From Thiobacillus denitrificans ATCC 25259 (GTDB lineage: Bacteria; Pseudomonadota; Gammaproteobacteria; Burkholderiales; Thiobacillaceae): a stretch of 64,000 bases of DNA. The notes below the pieces were generated by a model. The model saw nothing but the letters and a program-made list of their open reading frames with translations. It searched no databases and was not told the origin of the DNA. The stretch covers positions 2,046,001 through 2,110,000 of the forward strand of contig NC_007404.1 in the NCBI RefSeq assembly GCF_000012745.1, written 5' to 3'. Below, piece by piece: positions 51,901 to 60,244 of this stretch (the first letter of the stretch is position 1; each line of letters opens with the position of its first letter). Made by a program: the position numbers and the translations under genes.

Positions 51901-52792
51901 CCTGTTCGGCGACCGACAGGCGCGAGAACAGCGGCAGGATTTCGGTTCCGGGCGGGTGATGCTTACGCAGCGCCTCGGCGGTGTCGCGGATTTCGCGCTC
52001 ACCCGGCAGGAAAACGAGGATGTCGCCGGGCCCGAGCCGCGCCAGTTCGTCGGTCGCGTCGAGGATGGCGGCGATCTGGTCGGGGCCGTCCTTGTACGTC
52101 CGGCCGGGCTTTTCCGCCTCGCGCTTGTTCCCGGGCGCGCCCGCCTCGTCGTCGCGCGCGATCGGACGCCAGCGGATTTCGACCGGATAGAGCCGTCCCG
52201 ACACTTCGATCACAGGCGCGTCGTCGAAGTGCTTCGAGAAGCGTTCGGCGTCGATCGTCGCCGAGGTGACGAGTACGCGCAGATCGGCGCGCTTGTCGAG
52301 CAGGGTCTTGAGGTAGCCGAGCAGAAAGTCGATGTTGAGGCTGCGCTCGTGCGCCTCGTCGAGGATGATCGTGTCGTAGCGCGAGAGCAGTGGGTCGCCC
52401 TGGCTTTCCGCGAGCAGGATGCCGTCGGTCATGACCTTGATTGCGGTATCCGGACGCACCTTGTCGCTGAAACGCACCTTGTAGCCGACCAGCCCGCCGA
52501 GTTCGCTGCCGAGTTCCTGGGCGATGCGCGCCGCGACCGAGCGCGCGGCGATGCGCCGCGGCTGGGTGCAGCCGATCAGCTTGCCGGGCGGAATACCCGC
52601 CTCGAGGCACATCTTGGGAATCTGCGTCGTCTTGCCCGAGCCGGTTTCGCCGCAGAGGATCAGCACGCGGTGGCGCTCGAGCGCGGCGAGGATGTCGTCG
52701 CGCCGCGCGGCGACGGGCAGGTCAGGGTAGGTGATCCGCAGGCCGGGCGACGTGCCGGCGGGTTTATTTGTCGCGGAGATACTTGAGGTCAT
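48965..52792 (-). CDS. hrpA: ATP-dependent RNA helicase HrpA
   Basis: A 1275-residue DEAH-box RNA helicase, close to the ~1300 residues usual for HrpA. Motif I is ILCGETGSGKTTQIPKMCLE, motif II TIILDEAHERSLNIDFLLGY, motif III VTSATIDAERFSKHF and motif VI NQRAGRCGRVADGVCIRL. A helicase-associated HA2 and OB-fold follow, then the long C-terminal HrpA extension (DUF3418). HrpA rescues stalled ribosomes and processes mRNAs. The 5' end overlaps the permease gene by 29 bases. Confidence 0.95.
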   Translation of the reverse strand: MTSSISATNKPAGTSPGLRITYPDLPVAARRDDILAALERHRVLILCGETGSGKTTQIPKMCLEAGIPPGKLIGCTQPRRIAARSVAARIAQELGSELGGLVGYKVRFSDKVRPDTAIKVMTDGILLAESQGDPLLSRYDTIILDEAHERSLNIDFLLGYLKTLLDKRADLRVLVTSATIDAERFSKHFDDAPVIEVSGRLYPVEIRWRPIARDDEAGAPGNKREAEKPGRTYKDGPDQIAAILDATDELARLGPGDILVFLPGEREIRDTAEALRKHHPPGTEILPLFSRLSVAEQDAIFKPTSALRRIVLATNVAETSLTVPGIRYVIDPGTARVKRYSARNKVEQLLIEKVSQASANQRAGRCGRVADGVCIRLYDEADFSNRPRFTDPELLRSSLAGVILRMKSLGLGDVVGFPFIDPPSSRLVTDGYQLLGELHALDEQGQLTKIGRQLAKLPLDPRIARMLLAAEQQRCVREILIIASALSVQDPRDRPMERAQAADEKHKLFQDERSDFMGWLRLWRWYEEQVQHKKTNRQLQTLLQDHFLSPRRMREWRDIHGQLHAQVAELGLRENEKDAGYDAIHQALLSGLLGNIGFKSDDGRAKTGAGRPKPGEGNYLGARGIKLSIHPGSALAKKGPKWIMAAELTDTGRLLARTVAEVRPEWIEGAGRHLLTRMYIEPHWEKDGARVVAWERVSLYGITLVPRRKIHYGPIDPELARELFIRGALVAGDYDTRAPWFAHNRALIQEIEDLEHKARKSGVWLDEARIYGIFDARVPAGIHNGVAFEKWRAEAEAADPRTLFLRREDILGEGLGADHTLFPESMQVDGVMCALKYRFEPGHPLDGVTLRVPLYLLNRIEAPQIDWLVPGLIREKLTALLKFLPKDKRRPLIPLPDTVTAFLSSAQPGERVLTEALAAFVRKKTGADIHPDDWRGELPAHLKMNLCVVDDSGQELASGRDLGALRQQLGGAARITYGGGAADSEFERTGLLEWDFGDLPEQVKFKRGGRELTGYPALVDTGTSVDLRLIDTAEAARGETRRGVIRLLRLALAAQFKQLDKDLGRETALALKFRTLGSPETLRAHLLDAIAARALLGDDETPRDAKAFARQKERAKPRVAVVKQALLRDVAEILDLHAQVAARLAAKPQFTAVMRDETAHLAALVPSDFITATPWPRLKDLPRYLRGILKRLEKLPAAEQRDARAMAGVLTLQNKYQARRAQVRGELPAALDDFRWQLEELRVSLFAQELKTPYPVSVKRLDKVWDTLARQPLDQ

Positions 52793-53447
52793 CGAAGGTT
52801 TCCAGCCACTGCGGGCGGTAGACCGCCATCACCGTGACGGCCATGCCCGTCGAGAAGGCCTCGGCCCAACTCAGCAGCAGGCTCGCGTAAGGCGTGTAGT
52901 GCGAGAGCAGGTAGTCGAGCGTGTAGGCGCCGGACCAGGCGACGACCGCCGTCGTCGCCAGCCCGATCGCGGCGACCGCCAGGGCGGCGCCGAAGAAGCC
53001 GTTTCCCAGCACGTAGACGAAGAAATGCTTCGGCAGATAGCGCTCGAGGGCGCCGAGGACGCCCCAGCTCAGGCCCGCGGGCAGCGCGGCCAGAAGCAGC
53101 GCGTCGGCCCCGAGCCCGGCCCAACTGCCGCGTCCGAACGCAGCATTGGCGACTAGGATCAGCACGCCGGCAACGGTCGCCCGCCAGAAGCCGAACATCA
53201 GCGTCAGCGCGCTGATGCCATAGAGGTGAAAGCTGAGTCCGGGCCGCACGCCGGTGCGAATCTGCCACAATGCCAGTATGGTTACCGTTGCCCCGAGAAA
53301 CAGGTTCAGCCGGGCCGGTTCCGCGAGGCGACGCCAGTCTCCGGACATCATCCAGCGCCAGGCGAGGACCGCCAATCCGATCCAGCCGACGAGGCGAAAT
53401 GATTCCGGAAGCAACGATGCCGTAAGATCCGGCGCGGTAAAATCCAT
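52764..53447 (-). CDS. ECF-type ABC transporter permease, CbiM-like
   Basis: A 227-residue membrane protein with about six helices (RLVGWIGLAVLAWRWMMSGD, ISALTLMFGFWRATVAGVLI, FFVYVLGNGFFGAALAVAAI and WAEAFSTGMAVTVMAVYRPQ). It fits the proteobacterial group of predicted energy-coupling-factor permeases related to CbiM/NikM (metal or cobalt uptake). No CbiQ or CbiO partner is adjacent. The C-terminal VYRPQWLETFDDLKYL is typical. No riboswitch precedes it. Confidence 0.82.
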   Translation of the reverse strand: MDFTAPDLTASLLPESFRLVGWIGLAVLAWRWMMSGDWRRLAEPARLNLFLGATVTILALWQIRTGVRPGLSFHLYGISALTLMFGFWRATVAGVLILVANAAFGRGSWAGLGADALLLAALPAGLSWGVLGALERYLPKHFFVYVLGNGFFGAALAVAAIGLATTAVVAWSGAYTLDYLLSHYTPYASLLLSWAEAFSTGMAVTVMAVYRPQWLETFDDLKYLRDK

Positions 53448-53498
53448 GCCCGGATTTTACGCGATGGCCCGGCTGCTTTTCCTACCACGAGCCCACAC

Positions 53499-54167
53499 AT
53501 GCCCACACCGAACACCCCCCCTGCGCCGCTGAGCGATGCGGAGGTCGACGAGCTGGCCGACCTCATCGACCTTCTCGACGAGCGTACCGACGTGCCGATC
53601 TCGCTCGAAGGCGTGGACGGCTTCATCACGGCGCTCGCCTGCAGCCCGCGCGCGATCCCGGACACCGAATACCTTCCGGTGCTGCTCGACCGCGACGAGG
53701 GACTCGCGAGCGTGTACGAGAACGAGGCCGACGAGCGGCGTTTTCTCGCGCTGTTCGCCCGGCGGCGCGACGAGGTCGCCCGCGCACTTGCCGCGCCGAT
53801 CGAGAACCTTGCCGACCCGCGCGCGCTTTCGCCGCTGGTCATGGACTGGGAAGCGCTGCTCGCCGACCTCCCCAAGGACGAGGCTACACGGCTGCGTGCC
53901 GCCGGGGTCCCGCCCTACGCCCAGATGTGGGCCGCAGGCTTTCTGCTCGCGGTCGAGCACTGGGAAGACGACTGGACGCTGCCCGGCGGCAGCAAGGACG
54001 AGGCCTTCGTCGACGAGGTGCTCGACCCGTTCTACATCCTGGCTGCACCGCTCGAGGAACTCAGCGCCGAGGAGCGCGACACGCGCCGCGAGGACCACCT
54101 CGCGCTCGCCGTCTGGGGCGCCTACGAATTGCGCGAGTTCTGGCGCGACCGCGGACAGGGCGCCTGA
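53499..54167 (+). CDS. YecA/UPF0149 family protein
   Basis: A 222-residue soluble protein of the UPF0149 family. The N-terminal LSDAEVDELADLIDLLDERT, then SLEGVDGFITALACSPRAIP, is the family signature, and the mid-part has YAQMWAAGFLLAVEHWEDDW. No C-terminal SEC-C metal motif is present. The function is unknown. It is divergent from the permease gene. Confidence 0.88.
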   Translation: MPTPNTPPAPLSDAEVDELADLIDLLDERTDVPISLEGVDGFITALACSPRAIPDTEYLPVLLDRDEGLASVYENEADERRFLALFARRRDEVARALAAPIENLADPRALSPLVMDWEALLADLPKDEATRLRAAGVPPYAQMWAAGFLLAVEHWEDDWTLPGGSKDEAFVDEVLDPFYILAAPLEELSAEERDTRREDHLALAVWGAYELREFWRDRGQGA

Positions 54168-54208
54168 ACCACGTCGTCCCGTACCCCGAATCTTGTAACC
54201 TACCGCTG

Positions 54209-54877
54209 ATGAAACTCGTCCTTTTCGACCTCGACAACACGCTGCTCGCCGGCGATTCCGATTATGAGTGGGGGCAGTTCCTGATCGCCAAGGGGGCTGT
54301 CGACGGCCCCGATTACGAGGCCAAGAACAAGGCGTTCTACGAGGCCTACAAGGCGGGCGGCCTCGATATTTACGCCTTCCTCGCTTTCGCCCTGCACCCG
54401 CTCGCCACCCACCCGCGCGCGCAGCTCGACGCCTGGCGTGCCGAATATATCGAGACGCGCGTGCGAACGATGATTCCGCAGGCAGCCCGCGATCTCGTGC
54501 GCAGACACCTGGACGAAGCCGATCTCGTCGCCGTCATCACCGCGACCAACAGTTTCATCACCGCACCGATCGCGCAGGAGCTCGGGGTCGAGCACCTGAT
54601 CGCGACCGAGCCCGAGCAGGTCGATGGCCGCTTCACCGGCAAGGTCGCCGGCACGCCGTGCTTTCGCGAAGGCAAGATCGTCCGCCTCGGGCAATTCCTC
54701 GAGGCGCATGACACCCGCCTGGACGACCTCGACACGAGCTGGTTCTACAGCGATTCGCACAACGACCTGCCGCTGCTGGAAAAAGTCCGGTACCCAGTCG
54801 CTGTCGACCCCGACCCCCTGTTACGCGCCCGCGCGCTGGAACGGGCGTGGCCGGTGATCTCGTTGCGGCAGCCGTAA
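54209..54877 (+). CDS. HAD-IB family phosphatase
   Basis: A 222-residue haloacid dehalogenase-type phosphatase. Motif I is KLVLFDLDNTLLAGDSDYEW with the nucleophile Asp, motif II VAVITATNSFITAP, and motifs III/IV are in GKIVRLGQFL and WFYSDSHNDLPLLEKVRYPV. It resembles the phosphoserine-phosphatase-like subgroup IB, in which substrates are varied phosphomonoesters. ATG 54209 is supported by the homology. It lies 41 bases after the YecA gene. Confidence 0.9.
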   Translation: MKLVLFDLDNTLLAGDSDYEWGQFLIAKGAVDGPDYEAKNKAFYEAYKAGGLDIYAFLAFALHPLATHPRAQLDAWRAEYIETRVRTMIPQAARDLVRRHLDEADLVAVITATNSFITAPIAQELGVEHLIATEPEQVDGRFTGKVAGTPCFREGKIVRLGQFLEAHDTRLDDLDTSWFYSDSHNDLPLLEKVRYPVAVDPDPLLRARALERAWPVISLRQP

Positions 54878-55035
54878 CCGGCTCCGTGCCCGCGGGGCGC
54901 GCCTGCGCCCGGGCTGATACTTGATGGTTAATTCGTACCACGCCTGCGGCATAAACGGAATAAACGGGATTTGAGCCCCGTCCTTACGATGTGAGCCCTG
55001 TGCCTAGGGTTCGACATCCGAGGGAGGAGAACCCG

Positions 55036-57177
55036 ATGACTACGCACGACGCCGTTAGGGGGCTGGTCGCGCAGCCCCGTGCGCGCAACAAGCGCTTCAA
55101 CAAACTGTGTGCTGGGACAGTGCTTGCCTCGGCAAGCCTGATTTCGGCGGCCGCCCTGGCAAGCAGCGCGCCGGCGCCCCGCGGCGGTTCGGGCGAAGTC
55201 ACCCTGATCCACACCGGCGACATCCATGGCCATCTCGTGCCGCGGCCCAATTTGCGCAGTGACGCTCTCGGCTACCGAGGCGTCAGCATGGAAGGCGGCG
55301 TAGCGCGCATGTATACCGTCATCAAGGCACTGCGGGCCCTGGCGACAAAGGACGGGGTCGACCGTTCGCTTCTGATCAACACCGGGGATACCCTGCAAGG
55401 CTCGGGCGAGGCGCTGTTCAGCCGGGGCCAGGCCATGATCGATGTGCTGAATGCGTTCGGCTTTGTGGCCCACGCGCCCGGCAACTGGGACTTCCTGTAC
55501 GGCACGGGCCGCTTCGAGGAAACCTTCAAGGGTTCCGCGACCGCGCCGCCGCTGGCGAACTGGAACGCGCTCGCGTCCAACCTCTATTACGCCAACCAGT
55601 TCGACGACACCGCCCTATGCGGCGCGAAGGCCACGGATCCCGCGACCGGTGTGCCGCGCCCGCTCAGACGCGTCCTGCCGACACACAGCATCAGGCAGGT
55701 CGGCAAGGTGAAGGTCGGCATCCTCGGCATGACGACGGCGCGGGCGATCGCGGCCGTCGGGACAAGCGTCACGCAGAACTACCTGTTCACCGACGCCAAG
55801 GCCGAAGTGCCCTGCCTGGTCGATAAGCTGCGTACGGTCGACAAGGTGGACGTGGTCGTGATGATTTCCGAACTCGAGATGGCGCGCGACATCGAGATCG
55901 CCGAGACCCTCGCTCCCAGCCCTGATGTGATCCTGAATTCGGACATGCACGAACGCACCACCGCGCCGATCGTCGTCGACCACGCCGACGGCCGCAACAC
56001 CTTGATCGTGGAGGAGGGTCAGGACGGCACCGCGGTTGGAAACCTCAAGCTTCGGGTCAAGAACGGCAGAGTCGCGGACTGGAGCTTCAAACAGATCATC
56101 GTGGCGGAGGGAATCCCGGAGGACAAGACCATTGCCGCCAAGGTCGCCAAGGCGCGCGCGCCCTTCGTGGCGGGAAGCTTCGTGCCGGGCCAGAAAGTCA
56201 CGGTGGGCGGCAACACCACTGAACTCCTGCGTCCCGTGGACGAGACCATCGCCTTCACCGAAGTCGACCTGCACCGCTCAAATTTCGTCGATGAGGACAT
56301 GCCGGGGGTGGTCGAAGGCTCCTCCCATAACCTGATCGCGGATGCCATGGCCGCCGTATCCGGGGCCGAAAGCGCCTCGGTCCGGGGTTTCCGCTACGGC
56401 ACCCACGTTCCCGCAGGCTGGCCCATCACCATGGAGGACATCTACCATTACGTGCCCATCGCGGCCAAGCTGGGGCGAACCACCAAGGCATGCGGCGCCG
56501 ACCTCAAGTTCGCTATCGAGCAGTCCACTCAAGGTACCTTCGCCTCAGATCCCAGCCTGTGGGCGGGAGGCTGGATGTTCGGCTACAACGGCGTGAGCTT
56601 TGACCTCGACGCCTGCGACGGACTCCTGGGTACGACGCCAGCGCCGATCAACGGACCGACCCTCGCGTTCCCGACCCGGCCCTGGGGCACCAACCGCGGC
56701 AGCAACATCAAGGTGAATGGCCTGCCGCTCAAGGAGATGGACATCTACGACGGCCGCGCGACCATAGACGGTGCGCCCAACCCGACTTACCAGCAATGTC
56801 TGAGCGCAGAGGGTGGTCCGGCCTACGAAGGCTACCGGGTTGCCGGCTACTGGTATGCCGACGACAAAACCACGATCAACAACTGTAACCCCTGCCGCGG
56901 CCGCCAGGTCCAGGTCGTCAAGACCGACGGGTCGATCGTCCAGGTCGCAGGCCCGGGCGCATCCGCCACGCTGCCGCCGAGCGAGCAGCTCATGGACATC
57001 ACCGAAGCCGTCGTCAAGTATCTGCGTGAAAACCTCGGGGGAACGGTGACTGCGGCCAACCTGCCGAGCCACCGCCTCACCGTGAAGCGGCTGCCGACGA
57101 TCAGCCCAGCTGGCTACAACTTCAAGATGATCCAACCGTTGAAGGGCGCCTCAACGGCAACCTGCCCGACGCTGTAA
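55036..57177 (+). CDS. SoxB-like periplasmic metallophosphatase / 5'-nucleotidase
   Basis: A 713-residue exported protein. A signal peptide (about residues 1-48, ending ISAAALASS) precedes a calcineurin-like phosphoesterase domain: VTLIHTGDIHGHLVPRPNLR, LINTGDTLQGSGEALFSRGQ, HAPGNWDFLYG and LNSDMHERTTAP, each a metal-binding block. A 5'-nucleotidase C-terminal domain follows (residues ~390-700). The GDTLQGSGEALFSRGQ and GNWDF blocks resemble SoxB, which hydrolyses sulfate from SoxY, but this protein is longer and lies outside a sox cluster. Its role may be phosphate or nucleotide hydrolysis. GGAGGAGA precedes ATG 55036. Confidence 0.85.
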   Translation: MTTHDAVRGLVAQPRARNKRFNKLCAGTVLASASLISAAALASSAPAPRGGSGEVTLIHTGDIHGHLVPRPNLRSDALGYRGVSMEGGVARMYTVIKALRALATKDGVDRSLLINTGDTLQGSGEALFSRGQAMIDVLNAFGFVAHAPGNWDFLYGTGRFEETFKGSATAPPLANWNALASNLYYANQFDDTALCGAKATDPATGVPRPLRRVLPTHSIRQVGKVKVGILGMTTARAIAAVGTSVTQNYLFTDAKAEVPCLVDKLRTVDKVDVVVMISELEMARDIEIAETLAPSPDVILNSDMHERTTAPIVVDHADGRNTLIVEEGQDGTAVGNLKLRVKNGRVADWSFKQIIVAEGIPEDKTIAAKVAKARAPFVAGSFVPGQKVTVGGNTTELLRPVDETIAFTEVDLHRSNFVDEDMPGVVEGSSHNLIADAMAAVSGAESASVRGFRYGTHVPAGWPITMEDIYHYVPIAAKLGRTTKACGADLKFAIEQSTQGTFASDPSLWAGGWMFGYNGVSFDLDACDGLLGTTPAPINGPTLAFPTRPWGTNRGSNIKVNGLPLKEMDIYDGRATIDGAPNPTYQQCLSAEGGPAYEGYRVAGYWYADDKTTINNCNPCRGRQVQVVKTDGSIVQVAGPGASATLPPSEQLMDITEAVVKYLRENLGGTVTAANLPSHRLTVKRLPTISPAGYNFKMIQPLKGASTATCPTL

Positions 57178-57206
57178 AAAAGCGTTGCCTCGCACGCCGA
57201 ATCCGG

Positions 57207-57232
57207 CCCGGCGCAAGCCGGGATTTTCTTTT
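57207..57232 (+). terminator. intrinsic terminator after the SoxB-like gene
   Basis: The stem CCCGGC/GCCGGG with loop GCAA (57207-57222) is followed by ATTTTCTTTT. It lies 30 bases after the stop and ends this transcription unit. Confidence 0.85.
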
Positions 57233-57337
57233 GATGTGCAACCGGCGTCAACGCGAGGCGTCAATCGTCTGTCATACTGCCCCGCCATACTCGGCGCGGC
57301 TTGCCCCTGCGGGCAAACCCGGTTACCGTTGTCGCAG

Positions 57338-58378
57338 ATGGGCGATAAGCTAAAAATTCCGCCTCTGCGCCCGTCCTTCGCCAGCCAGCCCGACATGCAG
57401 CCTCCCGAGCCCGTACCCGCCGCGCGCACCACCCTCCAGGAAAGCGTCGCCCATCAACGTGAGGCCCTCGCCAACCTGCTGCGCGAACCGCTGGCCTTGG
57501 CGGCGCAGGCATGCAGCCGGGTATGGGCGAATCGTGCAGCGCTCAATGCGGCCCTGGGCCACGCGCTGGCGGACCTGCCCGCCTGCAAGTATCTGTACGC
57601 GCTCGACACCCGCGCGATCCAGCTTTCCGACAACATCAGCCGCGAGGGCCTGATCGAGACGGACTACGGCCGCGATCGCTCCGACCGCCCCTACATGCGT
57701 GAAGCGGTGCCGAACCAGGGCTTCCTGCTGTCTCAGGCCTACATTAGCCTGCGCGTCAAGCGCCCTTCGCTCACCGCGATCCAGATCGTGCGCGGCGAAG
57801 ACGACAAAGCGCTCGGTTTCGTCGGCGCCGACTTCGACCTGCGTGACCTGCCGATCACCGCGAAGCTCTACGACGAGCCGACGTACTGGCGCCAGATCAA
57901 GGGCGACCCGGCGATTCGCGGCGCGGTCTTCCACCAGACGCGCAGCGAGAGCCAGATGGATCTCCACGTCGACACCGTGCTCGGTGTGATGACCGAATTG
58001 ATGGAGGACCACGGCGTCTTCCACGGCAAGCTGCATTTCTCGAGCAGCCGCGCGACGGTCTGGCTCGTCGACGATCCCTACCGCTACCGTCTGCTCGACA
58101 TCGACGCGCTGACCGACCCCGACACCTGCCTGATCTACCCGCACCATCTCTATCCGGATGACGCGGTCGTGCCGAAGGACAAGATTCGCCCGGTGCTCGA
58201 CAACCTGCGCGCCCTGCGTTTCATGGACGAAACCTTCTACCTGCGGGCCGGCTCGCTCAATATCTTCAATGGCATGGTCGGCCTCACGTTCTCGTGCGAC
58301 GGCTCGCACTACCTGCCGTGGGACGAGTTTCTGAGCAAAGGCTACGACTTCTGGGCGAGCGGCAGCACGCTCGGCTGA
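57338..58378 (+). CDS. PDC-sensor domain protein
   Basis: A 346-residue protein (327 if ATG 57395 is used). Its body resembles a PDC/Cache-type sensor fold without a signal peptide: ADLPACKYLYALDTRAIQLS, then GRDRSDRPYMREAVPNQGFL and SQAYISLRVKRPSLTAIQIV. The C-terminal part includes VDTVLGVMTELMEDHGVFHG and LHFSSSRATVWLVDDPYRYR. It could sense a small ligand in the cytoplasm, but no output domain is seen. The start is uncertain because neither ATG has a good ribosome binding site. Confidence 0.75.
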   Translation: MGDKLKIPPLRPSFASQPDMQPPEPVPAARTTLQESVAHQREALANLLREPLALAAQACSRVWANRAALNAALGHALADLPACKYLYALDTRAIQLSDNISREGLIETDYGRDRSDRPYMREAVPNQGFLLSQAYISLRVKRPSLTAIQIVRGEDDKALGFVGADFDLRDLPITAKLYDEPTYWRQIKGDPAIRGAVFHQTRSESQMDLHVDTVLGVMTELMEDHGVFHGKLHFSSSRATVWLVDDPYRYRLLDIDALTDPDTCLIYPHHLYPDDAVVPKDKIRPVLDNLRALRFMDETFYLRAGSLNIFNGMVGLTFSCDGSHYLPWDEFLSKGYDFWASGSTLG

Positions 58379-58398
58379 AACGGCCGCGCGGCGCCGCT

Positions 58399-58869
58399 TC
58401 AGGCCGCGACTTTAGGCTTCTTGGCAGCCGGATAGACCTGGATCGGCGCGGTCTTTTTCCTGCCGCGCCCCCCTCCGACGAGATCCCCGAGCGTCACCTT
58501 GTCGAGGACGCCGAGGTAGGCAAGCGTCGCCGAACTCAGCACGTCCTTGAGCACGCAGGCCGGCGAATACAGACACCGGTCGCCCGAGGGGTCGAAACAC
58601 TCGGCCATGTCGAAGTCGGTCTCGGTGCTGCGCACGACCTCGCCGACCGTGATCTCCGTGGGCTCGCGCTTGAGACGCAAGCCGCCGTTGCGGCCGCGCA
58701 GTGTATCGACGAGTCCCGACAGGCCAAGCTGGTACACCACTTTCATCAAATGGTTCTTGGAAATCCCGTGGACCTCGGCGATCTCGGAAATCGTGACCAG
58801 GCGATCGCGATGGGTGGCGAGATACATCAGCGTACGAAGGGCGTAGTCGGTATAGGTCGTGAGTCTCAT
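58399..58869 (-). CDS. nsrR: Rrf2 family regulator, NsrR type
   Basis: A 156-residue Rrf2 regulator. The winged helix is MRLTTYTDYALRTLMYLATH, then VTISEIAEVHGISKNHLMKV. Three cysteines (AECFDPSGDRCLYSPACVLK, spaced C-x7-C-x5-C) are placed to bind an Fe-S cluster as in NsrR, which senses nitric oxide and derepresses NO-detoxification genes. It is divergent from rnfA. Other Rrf2 members (IscR, CymR) have different spacing. Confidence 0.8.
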   Translation of the reverse strand: MRLTTYTDYALRTLMYLATHRDRLVTISEIAEVHGISKNHLMKVVYQLGLSGLVDTLRGRNGGLRLKREPTEITVGEVVRSTETDFDMAECFDPSGDRCLYSPACVLKDVLSSATLAYLGVLDKVTLGDLVGGGRGRKKTAPIQVYPAAKKPKVAA

Positions 58870-58928
58870 GGCGGCGTCCTGCGGCAGGGGCTGCCGAATC
58901 CTGCGGATCGGCAACAAATCATTCATCC

Positions 58929-58934
58929 ATTATA
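58929..58934 (-). promoter_or_regulatory. -10 element of the nsrR-like gene
   Basis: TATAAT on the minus strand, about 60 bases before ATG 58869. The candidate -35 (GCTGAC at 16-base spacing) is weak, which suits a regulated promoter. Confidence 0.45.
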
Positions 58935-59102
58935 TAGGTTAAAGGCTCGCGTCAGCGACCCTGCCCGTGGCGCCTGCAGCGCCGGGAAACCGGGCGTTGC
59001 GCGGCTTTCAAGGGGCCGGCTTCACGGGCCGGACGGCGCGCCGCCGCTTGAGTCGCGCGGCCTCCATGGCGGATAATACGACACCCCCTCAGGCCGCACG
59101 TT

Positions 59103-59678
59103 GTGGAAACCTATATCCTCATTCTCATCTCCACGGTGTTCGTGAACAACATCGTGATGGCCAAGATTCTCGGCTTGTGTCCCTTCATGGGGGTGTCGAA
59201 GAAACTCGAAACGGCGATCGGCATGGGGCTCGCGACCACCTTCGTGCTGACGCTGGCCTCGGGGTCGAGCTACCTGATCAACGAATACCTGCTCGGCACC
59301 GACCTGTTCTATCTGCGCACGCTGTCCTTCATCGTCGTGATTGCGGGCATCGTGCAGTTCACCGAGATGTTCATCCACAAGACGAGCCCGGTGCTGTATC
59401 AGGTACTCGGGATCTATCTCCCGCTCATCACGACGAACTGCGCCGTGCTCGGAATTCCGCTCCTCAACGTCCAGGCGCAGAACGGCTTCGTCGAATCGCT
59501 GTTCTTCGGCGCCGGCGGCGCGATCGGATTCACGCTCGTGCTGATCCTTTTCGCCGGCATCCGCGAGCGTCTCGACACCTGTGACGTGCCTGCCCCGTTC
59601 AAGGGCACGAGCATCGCGATGGTCACCGCGGGACTGATGTCGCTCGCCTTCATGGGCTTCTCGGGCCTGGTCAAGTAA
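59103..59678 (+). CDS. rnfA: Rnf complex subunit A
   Basis: A 191-residue inner-membrane protein of the RnfA/NqrE family with six helices ([20 protein letters not shown] begins the first). The FVNN and [16 protein letters not shown] segments hold the cysteines for the membrane Fe-S centre shared with RnfE. The start is GTG 59103. The Rnf complex couples ferredoxin-NAD electron transfer to ion movement. It begins the rnfABCDGE operon. Confidence 0.95.
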   Translation: METYILILISTVFVNNIVMAKILGLCPFMGVSKKLETAIGMGLATTFVLTLASGSSYLINEYLLGTDLFYLRTLSFIVVIAGIVQFTEMFIHKTSPVLYQVLGIYLPLITTNCAVLGIPLLNVQAQNGFVESLFFGAGGAIGFTLVLILFAGIRERLDTCDVPAPFKGTSIAMVTAGLMSLAFMGFSGLVK

Positions 59679-60244
59679 TGTTCACCGCAATCTGGGTCAT
59701 GGTCGGCCTGGCCATCGCGATCGGGCTGATACTCGGCTGGTCGGCGATCCGCTTCAAGGTCGAGGGCAATCCGCTCGCCGAGAAGATCGACGCGATTCTG
59801 CCGCAGACGCAGTGCGGGCAGTGCGGCTTTCCCGGCTGCCGGCCCTACGCCGAGGCGATCGCGAAAGGCGAGGCGGACATCAACCAGTGTCCGCCCGGCG
59901 GCGAGGAAGGGGTCAAAAAACTTGCCGAACTGCTCGGCGTCGAGCCCAAGCCGCTCGACGAGGCCCACGGCACACCGAAGCCGAAATCGGTCGCCTTCAT
60001 CGACGAACAGACCTGCATCGGCTGCACGCTGTGCATCCAGGCCTGCCCGGTCGATGCGATCTCCGGCGCAGCCAAGCAGATGCATACCATCATCGCGGAC
60101 GAATGCACGGGCTGCGAACTGTGTCTCGCCCCCTGTCCCGTCGACTGCATCTCGATGGTGCCGATCGCCGAGGACCTGCCGCACTGGAAATGGAAGCACC
60201 CCGTGGTGATGATGAAACAGGTCGGCGAGAGCACACGCGTATGA
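59678..60244 (+). CDS. rnfB: Rnf complex subunit B
   Basis: A 188-residue ferredoxin subunit. It has an N-terminal membrane helix ([20 protein letters not shown]), then a 4Fe-4S motif [20 protein letters not shown] with a further Cys (NQCPPGG). Two ferredoxin motifs follow: [16 protein letters not shown] and [16 protein letters not shown]. It receives electrons from soluble ferredoxin. The ATG shares one base with the rnfA stop. Confidence 0.95.
   Translation: MFTAIWVMVGLAIAIGLILGWSAIRFKVEGNPLAEKIDAILPQTQCGQCGFPGCRPYAEAIAKGEADINQCPPGGEEGVKKLAELLGVEPKPLDEAHGTPKPKSVAFIDEQTCIGCTLCIQACPVDAISGAAKQMHTIIADECTGCELCLAPCPVDCISMVPIAEDLPHWKWKHPVVMMKQVGESTRV

Noticed and set aside
52764-53498. A cobalamin or metal riboswitch before the CbiM-like gene
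   Set aside because: Only 51 bases separate the divergent starts, too short for such an aptamer, and no conserved box was seen.
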